This document shows, piece by piece, positions 22,521 to 29,930 of a DNA stretch of 29,930 nt. Both the position numbers and the translations under genes were made by a program. The notes under the pieces are model-generated. The model was not told where the DNA came from and searched no databases. It saw only the letters and a program-made list of their open reading frames with translations. Source of the DNA: Smittium mucronatum (lineage: Eukaryota > Kickxellomycota > Harpellomycetes > Harpellales > Legeriomycetaceae). The stretch's first letter is position 1. Every line of letters starts with the position of its first letter. The DNA lies in the NCBI GenBank assembly GCA_001953115.1, contig LSSL01001206.1:1-29930 (forward strand), read 5' to 3'.

Positions 22521-25482
22521 AATTGCTGTTGATTTAATATTGGACTGGATGATTATTCTTATCTCCCATTGAATAGAATGTACAGGGTTTTGTGATGCTT
22601 ATAGGACTCGTGTGATTGAATTGGGGTAAATAATAATAATACATCAGAAAATGGAATTAATACTTGATTTTGAAAGTTTAAGTTGAAGATATCGTTTTTC
22701 AGAGATTACCACTCTCTATTAATAGTACATTCAAGATTTGCTGAAAAGGAATTAGAAGTTAATTTGAGCCAATTGAAAAATTCCATAACGACCCTCATTA
22801 ATTAAGCAATTCAAAAGTAATTATCATAGAATCTATTCTTTAATCAAATCCCAAGCAAAAAGATCTAATCTGGAAATAATTATAAACAAAAGAAAAAAAC
22901 TATTTTCCGAAACACGAACTCCCAAAACGAAGAGCTGCAAAAGAGTATTTTGAAATATAATTTGAAGTGCGCTGGATGAAAAGTATTCTGATTAGAAGAA
23001 ATGAAAATATTTTAGTAGATGAAAGGGAGCGATGAGCCCGGTGAGAAGAGTTTTTGATACCATATATGCTCATGGCAGCTCAACATAAAAAAAATTTTGG
23101 TACATTTACTACCCGATGAGGAAATCTTAGCGGATCCTCGGGATCTGAAAAAACTCCCAAAAAAACTCTCCGACTTGATTGAAATTACATGTTTATTAAC
23201 TTATCCGGACAATCTTTCCGATATTAAAAACACCTTGGATTAGAAAATTAAATATATCTGCTCAAAAAGCTTTACAGGCACCATACAAATTTTAATCTAT
23301 AAAAACCATTGCATCTATTGGTTGGAATAGTGTTGACTAGATAATAATGACTATAGTTATCTAAAAATAATAAGCTCTTTTTTTCAGATCCCGATTAGGT
23401 ATTATATTGTTTTTTCGGACTTTTTTCTAGCGATAACATTAGGAATATTTTTTCAGAGTATTAACCCAATATAGTTGAGAGGGAAAAATTACCGCATAAA
23501 CTGGACAAATAATAACAGCCGACCATTATTAATATCTGCTATTGGTTTGACCATTATCATAATAAGAGTGGAGTAAAGGTTAGCATAAATAATAGTACAG
23601 CATCTTCTTGGGACCGGAGGGGGTATTGTTTTTTACTCCGATTTTACATAATCCATTGTCGAATATTCCTTCATTGGAAACATAACGTAATAAAAAATTC
23701 CCGATAAAAATTTATTGATTCTATTCGAGTATAATAATATTTCTTTCTAAATAGATTGTACAAAGATTGCCTTCGTTTTTCTATTAATAAAACATTTTAA
23801 TAAAAATACCTTCATAGATGGTATAACATTTTCTATTATCGAATAGAAAACGATAAATTTAGCAAATGGGAGTTATATATAATTTTGAACCGGGAAAGAA
23901 TTGACCCATAGGCGAAATAAAAAACAAAGCCATCATCGAAACCATTGGTTATAAAGAAATAAACATTTGAAACAATGGCCTTAATAATCGATCCTGTCTT
24001 ATCGTGGATAAAAAGGTATTATTTAGAGAGCACATATATAGACCCGATTACATAACGGAAATTGGCAATTAATTTATTTCTTTCGAATAGAAATGAGTTG
24101 CACTAAATACAGTAAGAAGTAGCTTTGTGTAATGATATTGTCGATCTGATCATATCTACTATAAGTTTTTACCTTAACGCGATTCAATATGTAGAAAAAT
24201 CCCATATTCATAGATGTAAGGAATATTAGATATCAAAGCCAACTTAATAAAAGCAAAAAGGAACTGTGGGCTGCTTGTATTAGATAACATTTACCTCGAG
24301 AAGCTATGGTTATCTCCATGATAAAAACTATTGCCATTTTTATGTTATTGTCTTTAAAATACATCATCACCATTAAAAGCGGGTTATAGATAACTCCTTT
24401 ATACTAATTAAATTCCGAATGACTGGACACTTCTTCAATGCAAATATTTTGTGAAAATTGCCCTAATTTCTCAATAAAATGCAATCCATAAATAGTTATG
24501 TGTCACAGAGCTCTAGAACCCCATGATTGATTGTCAATACTTTTTAACGGGAAATTAGTTTAGCAGAATTAGTCACGATTTGCTAGATATTTTATTCTGA
24601 AATGAAAGCTCACAATTCTTTTGACTGTATCGTTGCAAGCAAACTAAATTACGCTAATATTAATGGTCAGGATTTAATTTGATTGCGTTAAAATTGAGAT
24701 TAATTTACCCAGCATTAGCTGTATTCAATTTATATTCTAGTGATCCCCAAATAAATTTCCCAGTCCTCAGCAAATACAGTTATTTATGAAATACTATATG
24801 AGAATGGGATAATTTTATTTCATCAACAGCCACTTAAATTTTATATAAATAAGATCTGACAAATTTTCATTGTGAAATTTATTGGCACAAGCTATAATAG
24901 AATACTGTTTACTAATAATACTTAAACATTTGAAAATCGCTATTAATACATAATAAAAAATAATTACCAATTTGCTAAATAAAGTCCTGGTTGAATTTTA
25001 AAACTGAGAACAAATATACTCAAATTATCCGTAAATTTTAAATCGATGTCCAGAAATACTGTTTATATAAAACCTCAATACTTAAAGATTGTGAAAAAAA
25101 TAAATGTTCCAAAAGTGGTTCTTTTTAGGCTAAGGAGCAAATGATATGCCACCTATAAACCAATATAGGTATCTAACAATCTTTAGCCTTTTAAAAACTA
25201 TGGAAAGTTAGAAAATAGTATTATTCAACAGATAACACGCTTTCAAATCTAGCCGGCCCTAATTTTGGGTTGTGACAAGCAGAAGTTTAAGATTTTTTTA
25301 GTAATTGAATATCGGAGCATTATTTATCTGAATTTGAAATTTCATGTTTCGGAATATATTGAAAGATAATGTATTTTAATGGAAAAGAATTTAAATACAA
25401 ATAAGCTATGCAAATATTTACGGATCAATTTTATTGATTTGATGAATTCGTGTTTGAATTATTTTAATTATCTGTTATCTAT
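22521..25482. other. Region without an intact gene; coding-like debris
   Basis: The first few hundred bases must include the transcription factor promoter; I see no defined element there. Sequence from about 22990 to 24200 is less AT-biased and shows interrupted coding-like translations on the plus strand (see 23058-23240; also near 23390-23730 and 23860-24100, with stops). 24200-25482 shows nothing I can support. Confidence 0.45.
23058..23240 (+). pseudogene. Coding-like fragment, unrecognised
   Basis: 61 open codons without ATG between two stops, including ILVHLLPDEEILADPRDL and LPKKLSDLIEITCLLTYPD. Residue use (Asp, Glu, Pro, Leu) is protein-like and unlike the AT-rich noise frames. The same frame is open upstream of the TGA at 23055 back to an ATG at 23019, and beyond the TAG at 23241 it continues KIKYICSKSFTG before more stops. 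Probably another decayed mobile-element gene, but I recognise no family. Confidence 0.3.
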
Positions 25483-25808
25483 ATGGAGATTCTCTTTGAG
25501 TGCGGACGCTTTCCTTACAAATCTTTACTATTTTCCTAATTTGGAAAATTTGCGCTAAGATCCGGTGAAATTTTAATAAGTAATTCATAATATGAATTTT
25601 AGAGGCTGATTTTATACTGATAAAGTGCTGTAATTTATTAGAGCCAGCATGTTTTTCTATTTTTATTGGAAGGGTTTTAAATAAATTCAAGTACAGCTAA
25701 TAATTATCTTACAATAAAATTCCGTTATACAAAAAAAAAAAAAAAAAAAAAAGTGCAGCTAATAGTTTACACAGTCAAAAAAAGTCTGGCCTTCGAAAGA
25801 GTCTCCCA
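25483..25808 (+). mobile_element. MITE copy 3, carrying a mini-retroposon
   Basis: Starts TGGAGATTCTCTTTGAG after TA and ends CTTCGAAAGAGTCTCCCA. The interior matches the 26066 copy: CTATTTTCCTAATTTGGAAA, ATGAATTTTAGAGGCTGATT and TTATTAGAGCCAGCATGTTT. Length excess over the family (~260 bp) is explained by the mini-retroposon and its duplicated target at 25690-25767. A 71-codon minus-strand open frame lies inside and is not a gene. Confidence 0.8.
25706..25751 (+). mobile_element. Mini-retroposon B (25-nt tail plus poly(A), about 21-22)
   Basis: The core 25706-25730 starts ATCTTACAATAAAATTCC and ends GTTATAC, followed by 21-22 A. Direct repeats are AGTACAGCTAATAATT (25690-25705) and AGTGCAGCTAATAGTT (25752-25767), 14 of 16 identical. 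The MITE at 26066 shows the unoccupied site with one copy of the corresponding sequence (near 26273-26287), so this is an insertion and not a deletion elsewhere. Confidence 0.8.
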
Positions 25809-25812
25809 CGTA

Positions 25813-26061
25813 GGTGACTCCTTTCATGACAAGATTTTTTTTCTGTGTAAGCCACTGGCTACACATGAATTTATTTATAGCAAAACCAATTAAAATAGGA
25901 TAAACACACTGGTTCTAATAAAATCCTGCTATTTTGCTAATAAAAAATTCAATTTGCGATTTTAATTTTCCAACAAATTTATATATTTTAAAATGTTAGT
26001 TTTACCAAAAGACATAAGCAGTAAAAATTTAAAAAGGGTTTGTCGGCTAGGTAATCTCGCA
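25813..26061 (-). mobile_element. MITE copy 4, old and degenerate, reverse orientation
   Basis: Lies between copies 3 and 5. It begins GGTGACTCCTTTCATGACA after TA, contains TGTGTAAGCCACTGGCTACA (compare TGTGTACACCATTGGCTACA in the 28941 copy) and ends GTAATCTCGCA before TATA. It is clearly more diverged than its two neighbours. Confidence 0.55.
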
Positions 26062-26065
26062 TATA

Positions 26066-26328
26066 TGGGAGATTCTCTTTGAGAGCGGACACTTTCCTAC
26101 TAAATCTTTACTATTTTCCTAATTTGGAAAAATTGCGCTAAGATTCGATGTTAATCTATTGGTCAGCTCAAAATATTAATTTTAGAGACTGATTTTCTAC
26201 TGGTAAAGCGTTGTAATTTATTAGAGCCAGCATGTTTTTCTACTTTTATTGGGAGGGTTTTAAATAAATTCAAATATAGCCAATAGTCTGCCTAGTAAAA
26301 AAAATCTGGCCTTCGAAAGAATCTTCCA
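26066..26328 (+). mobile_element. MITE copy 5, best intact example
   Basis: 263 bp, flanked by TA (TATA on both sides). Starts TGGGAGATTCTCTTTGAG and ends GGCCTTCGAAAGAATCTTCCA, giving imperfect ~14-bp TIRs. It has no coding capacity. Useful as the family reference and as the empty-site control for the insertions in copies 2 and 3. Confidence 0.8.
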
Positions 26329-26996
26329 TATAATTTGTAAAAGTCCAAAATATGCGAGTGTAACGCTTAAATTATAGATTTTATACAACTTCTCTTGAAA
26401 ACAACACTACGCTTTCACCTACTGATTAAAATATTCCAGATCAAATATTTTATTTTGTTGGCTAAATAATATCAATTGGCCTGACTTCTTTTTAACCCAT
26501 GTATAAATATAAATACTCTTATCATCCACAATAAACTATACCCATATTTAATATTTTAATAGGAAAAGCCAAGAATTGATATTTATTATTCACCTAGCTC
26601 CTTCAGAACCGTTGATCTAAAAAGCGGCTTTCACAATTTGTTTTATTTTAACGATTTAATATTAATTTTATGCATTTGGAATAATCATAAATTTTTGCCG
26701 ATTGGAATTGTTAATAAATACAAATGTGAGTTATCACAAATTTGGGTCCGGAAAGAGTTATAAAGTGGCTTCATAGGTTTTTTAAAAAAATCATATGCAC
26801 AACATATTATGGGCTATGGAAGGGTGGAATAAATTCAGTTTAGTCCCATTGGATGGATAATATTTTTGACTCGGTGTACGCAAAATCTAGATGTCTTTTT
26901 AATAGATAAAATCTGAATGAGCACCCATCTGTTTTGCTATATACAAGCTCCAGCAATAATAGAACTGTGTCTGCAACATATTTCAAAAAATAGTTC
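26329..26996. other. Intergenic stretch, nothing recognised
   Basis: AT-rich sequence between MITE copies without open frame, repeat or RNA signal that I could support. Confidence 0.5.
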
Positions 26997-27253
26997 CGGG
27001 AGATTCTTTTTTTGAAAGAATTCTTTTCTGTTAAATTTCACTGGTTTCCCAATTTGGGAATTTTTGAAAAAAATGTGCATAAAACCATTGGGTATTGAAA
27101 AATAGAATCTTCAGCTTTTTACTATTAGCAAAATATGTAAGCTCAATTAGCAAAAAAACATCTTTATATCATTACTGGTTTAGCAATAATTTATACCACC
27201 ATTTTAACAATATTTATATTAAAAAAAAGCCCAGACTATAAAAAGAGTATCCT
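26997..27253 (+). mobile_element. MITE copy 6, degenerate
   Basis: Starts CGGGAGATTCTTTTTTTGAA, keeps GGTTTCCCAATTTGGGAATT at the position of the family TTTCCTAATTTGGAAA, and ends AGCCCAGACTATAAAAAGAG then TATCCTA. Diverged in the interior but of family length. Confidence 0.5.
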
Positions 27254-27429
27254 ATTTATAATAGTCAGAATTCCATTTACATGATGCTGATTGTGTAAGA
27301 TAATGGTATTCTCCGAATTTAATTTTTTTCGCCTATTTAGAAAATTTATGACATATATTCACTGAAACTCTCCCAATAAAATAAAAATGTATGCCATAGC
27401 ATATCTTGTTGAGTACTATTTTTTGTAAC

Positions 27430-27686
27430 TGGGAGATTCTCTTTGAGTGCGGACACTTGCTATTATATTTTTAAAATTTTCCTAATTTGGAAAGATTGAG
27501 ATAAGATCCGGTGTTAATATATTCGGCAATTCAAAATATGAATTTTAGAGGCTGATTTTCTACTGGTAAAGTGTGGTAATTTATTAGAGCCAGCATGTTT
27601 TTCTACCTTTATTGGACTGATTTAAATAAATCCAGAAGTAACTAATGATTTACAAAGAAAAGTCTGGTCTTCGAAAGAATCTCGTA
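27430..27686 (+). mobile_element. MITE copy 7
   Basis: Starts TGGGAGATTCTCTTTGAGTG and contains TTTTCCTAATTTGGAAAGAT, ATGAATTTTAGAGGCTGATT and TTATTAGAGCCAGCATGTTT. It ends AAAGTCTGGTCTTCGAAAG then AATCTCGTA. Right TIR slightly damaged; TA duplication not clean. Confidence 0.75.
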
Positions 27687-28353
27687 TTTGATTCAAAACT
27701 AATAATAAATACCAGTTTGGAAACAAATTTCTTACTTGGATAAATTCGGTTGCTGACTTTGCAGAGATGGCTCTGAAGAATTTGAAATTGTTATAATGAC
27801 ACTTAATGATGAAATCCGGAAAATACTTGAATAATCTTAAAATACTTGCAATTAGAGGGAAAATAGACAGATTTCAGTTTTTAGTTTTTATGTCGCCATT
27901 AGACTATTTCGTTTCATCATTTATTGCCAATACCCAGATTTATTTTTTACTCTGATGAATTTGCATTCTATTGGTAATCTGTGATAGTTCAAATATAAGC
28001 CTCATGAAAATCTAGCAAATTGGAGTGCGTGAAGGATATCGGAGGTGAAATTTCATATGTAATCGCCACCTTTATATTTCTCCTGATTCCTGAAAATCAT
28101 TTCTATTATACCAATAGCTAAAAATACCTCATAACATCCGATTTACTTATAATTAGTATCACCATACTATTTCTATCATTTGTAAATAACGATGGAAATT
28201 GGATGAAATGAATCATTAAACTGGCAAATCAATCAATCATAGATCACATATTCATTTTCTAAAGTTACAGAAAAAGCTTTGTAAAAAATTACCATTAATT
28301 TTCAATACCAGCACGCTTTTGTGCAACATTTCATAAACTTGATTAAGAAATAG
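27687..28353. other. Intergenic stretch, nothing recognised
   Basis: No gene seen on either strand and no member of the repeat families found elsewhere in the window. Confidence 0.5.
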
Positions 28354-28364
28354 CATTAGTTTAT

Positions 28365-28395
28365 TACAATAATATTCCATGATACAAAAAAAAAA
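28365..28395 (+). mobile_element. Mini-retroposon C (about 22-nt tail plus poly(A)10)
   Basis: The core begins TTACAATAATATTCC and ends ATGATAC at 28385, then 10 A. Candidate target duplication CATTAGTTTAT (28354-28364) and CAGTAGTTTAT (28398-28408), 10 of 11 identical, with GA between the A run and the right copy. It is two to three bases shorter at the 5' end than the other copies and has CCATG for CCGTG. Confidence 0.6.
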
Positions 28396-28757
28396 GACAG
28401 TAGTTTATGAAATTAGTTTATTATCCCTCAAATATACGGAGTATATAGAATCTTTGATAAAAATGGTAGCATACCCACTCCTCTCTTTAATTGAAAATCT
28501 GCCAATAATAGACAAAGTTGATTCATTATTATTGGTTCTATAATTAAGTTGGTTTTCCTGTTAAAGAGCAATAAATTTAATAAATGTGAAATTCTCTTTA
28601 ACCCTCTCCAAGCCCAAATTTGTGTCCTGAGTCTATTTGCGTATATTTTCAACTCTGATTGGCTAAAAAATGTTATCAGCCCAATAGTATACAAATAAAA
28701 TTAAACCAATAATATCATTGAGCAAAAAGCGAATGCCATTTTTTTTACCATCGCCCC

Positions 28758-28939
28758 TTAACTCTTTCGTCTGCAGTGGGCCATTTCGTGCCATTTTTAT
28801 CGCAAATGTTTATCTGCTTTGATAACTTTGATGAATTAATGCATTATAGGTTAAAAATTTGAATTTGGCATAATATTTGCATAAATTTAGCAAATCGGAA
28901 CACTTGAGAAATTTGGAGACGAAAGAGCTAATGGGTTAA
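28758..28939 (+). mobile_element. Small TTAA-flanked element, piggyBac-like MITE candidate
   Basis: 174 bp between TTAA at 28758-28761 and TTAA at 28936-28939. The left end reads CTCTTTCGTCTGCAGTGG. The right end, reverse complemented, reads CCCATTAGCTCTTTCGTCTC, so CTCTTTCGTCT is inverted but offset by eight bases. A TTAA duplication is the hallmark of piggyBac elements; the imperfect TIR offset lowers confidence. Confidence 0.4.
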
Positions 28940-28940
28940 T

Positions 28941-29192
28941 TGGGAGATTCTTTTCAAGACCAGACTTTTTTTTACTGTGTACACCATTGGCTACACTTGG
29001 ATTTATATAAAAAACAGGCCAATAAATATAGAAAATCATACCGTCTCTAATAAATTTTCAACACTTTACCGGTAGAAAATTAGCCTCTAAAATTCATATT
29101 TTGAATTACCCAATAACTTTATGTTTTATCTTAGCACCATATTTCTAAATTGGGAAAGTAGTAAAAATTTAGTAGGAAAGTGTCCGATCTCT
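28941..29192 (-). mobile_element. MITE copy 8, reverse orientation, one end lost
   Basis: Starts TGGGAGATTCTTTTCAAGAC and contains TACACCATTGGCTACACTTG, ATTAGCCTCTAAAATTCATA and TTTAGTAGGAAAGTGTCCG. The expected terminal AAAGAGAATCTCCCA is replaced by CTGACCCTTTCAGGGGC, so the distal end is truncated or overwritten by the neighbouring element. Confidence 0.65.
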
Positions 29193-29248
29193 GACCCTTT
29201 CAGGGGCGATGGTACAAAAAATGGCACATAGAGCGGAGACTAGACGTT

Positions 29249-29283
29249 ATCTTACAATAAAATTCCGTGATTCAAAAAAAAAA
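29249..29283 (+). mobile_element. Mini-retroposon D (25-nt tail plus poly(A)10)
   Basis: The core 29249-29273 starts ATCTTACAATAAAATTCC and ends GTGATTC, then 10 A. Direct repeats TAGAGCGGAGACTAGA (29229-29244) and TAGAGCGTAGACTACA (29284-29299) match at 14 of 16 positions. Four bases (CGTT) sit between the left repeat and the core. Confidence 0.8.
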
Positions 29284-29436
29284 TAGAGCGTAGACTACAA
29301 ATGTCCATAGAGCCAAAATTTGGTTCAGATTCTTTTATTAAAAATTCAAACCAGCGAATAGTTATTTAGAATTATAAATGATTGTGTAATTTATTTAGAG
29401 CATGTATAGCATCAGGAACCAATTAAAGAGGTAAAT

Positions 29437-29930
29437 GAAAAAATTCACCTCCTGCAGAATAAGTAGCAATTTTTTTCTGTGGTATTGGGTCATAAATCTA
29501 CAATTTTTGACCAATATTTGTAGCTATAAATGCAGTATTATAGCTGTGGTCATCCGGCAGAGGAGCTTATTGTAGTTGGGATAATAGTCTTTTCTATACT
29601 TTTTCTTTTTTTCATATTTTTTTAGTATAGTTTTTAATGATGTTATCTTAAAATAAAATTCCGTGATACAAAAAAAAAAAGCTCTGGTCAGTGAAAAAGA
29701 TACTTCCTTTCCAGAAAACGCCACTTTTTGCGAAATAATTATTGGGCTAAGAGGCGCCTATTTTTGACCAATATTAACGGCTTAAAATCAAATACTATAG
29801 CCGAGGTCGAGAAAAAAGAAGCTTCCTGACCGAAAAAATCCATTATTTACGCAGTAATAATGACCAAAAAGACGGTTATTTTCGACAAATATCTTCTCAT
29901 AGAAACCTATATTTATAACTTTGGTCAAGA
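29437..29930 (+). repeat. Tandem repeat with ~118-bp unit, at least three units
   Basis: The landmark TTTTTGACCAATATT occurs at 29504 and 29761, with a diverged form (TTTTCGACAAATATC) at about 29879. After removing the 138-bp insertion and duplicated target, spacing is ~118-119 bp. TATAGCTGTGGTCA, TATAGCCGAGGTCG and TTATAACTTTGGTCA recur in register. The array runs off the right edge; the first unit (29437-29503) is the most diverged. Confidence 0.7.
29553..29680 (+). mobile_element. 5'-truncated SINE copy inserted in the tandem repeat
   Basis: 128 bp, homologous to the SINE 3' end at 19563-19689: AGAGGAG(C/A)TTATTGTAG, a T-rich stretch, TTATCTTAAAATAAAATTCC, GTGATAC and poly(A)11. Target duplication GCTGTGGTCA (29543-29552) and GCTCTGGTCA (29681-29690), 9 of 10. 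The head and body of the SINE are missing, as expected from incomplete reverse transcription. A 66-codon minus-strand open frame across it is not a gene. Confidence 0.8.

Larger units (their letters stand above)
28734..29226. repeat. 24-bp inverted repeat pair
   Basis: 28734-28757 and 29203-29226 are inverted copies with 23 of 24 matches (GGGGCGATGGTA...ATGGCA in one orientation). They enclose the TTAA-flanked element and MITE copy 8, so they may be the ends of a composite or of an older element invaded by the MITE. Confidence 0.7.

Noticed and set aside
28428..28694. 88-codon minus-strand open frame with protein-like stretches (RTQIWAWRGL)
   Set aside because: It begins at a non-ATG codon just after a stop, matches no family I recognise and sits among small repeats. 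It might be a mobile-element fragment, but I cannot support a call.
15711..29192. Regularly recurring ~260-bp repeats considered as a CRISPR-like or satellite array
   Set aside because: Copies are in both orientations, irregularly spaced, with TIRs and TA duplications, in a eukaryote: a MITE family.

Overview
The window is strongly AT-rich eukaryotic DNA with one recognisable host gene and a large amount of transposon debris. That gene (minus strand, about 20172-22520) encodes a Zn(II)2Cys6 binuclear-cluster transcription factor, a class essentially confined to fungi, and it is interrupted by an intron. The base composition, the Mutator-like elements (MULEs) with FLYWCH-type zinc fingers and the sparse genes fit an AT-rich early-diverging fungus, for example a Harpellales-like lineage. 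That placement is inference. A run of N at 18913-19072 shows that this is scaffolded draft sequence.

Layout. 1-5418 is a MULE bounded by 588-bp terminal inverted repeats (one mismatch seen by eye) that enclose a heavily decayed FLYWCH-MULE transposase (2167-3564, +). 5419-8004 is AT-rich with a 36-bp tandem repeat. 8005-9259 (-) is a decayed transposase of a family I cannot name. 9260-13817 is AT-rich with a (TA)10 tract and one 42-codon ORF. 13818-15120 (-) is a second, different MULE transposase relic. From 15.7 kb onward copies of a ~260-bp TA-flanked MITE recur (eight seen). One carries a ~630-bp tRNA-headed SINE; the N gap and a perfect 484-bp duplication fall inside that SINE. 20172-22520 is the transcription factor. 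22521-25482 has no intact gene but some coding-like debris. 25483-29226 is a MITE cluster plus a small TTAA-flanked element. 29437-29930 is a ~118-bp tandem repeat that continues past the window and carries a 5'-truncated SINE copy.

The most unusual signal is a set of four extremely short retroposon-like insertions near 18033, 25706, 28365 and 29249. Each has about 22-25 nt of the same tail (ending AATAAAATTCCGTGATAC or close to it), then poly(A), and is flanked by 11-16-bp imperfect direct repeats. The same tail ends the long SINE, but the short copies carry a diagnostic C where the SINE tails have A, and all begin at nearly the same position. They look like a separate minimal retroposon family or a reproducible extreme 5' truncation.

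All reading was by eye. No similarity search, composition calculation or gene prediction was run.
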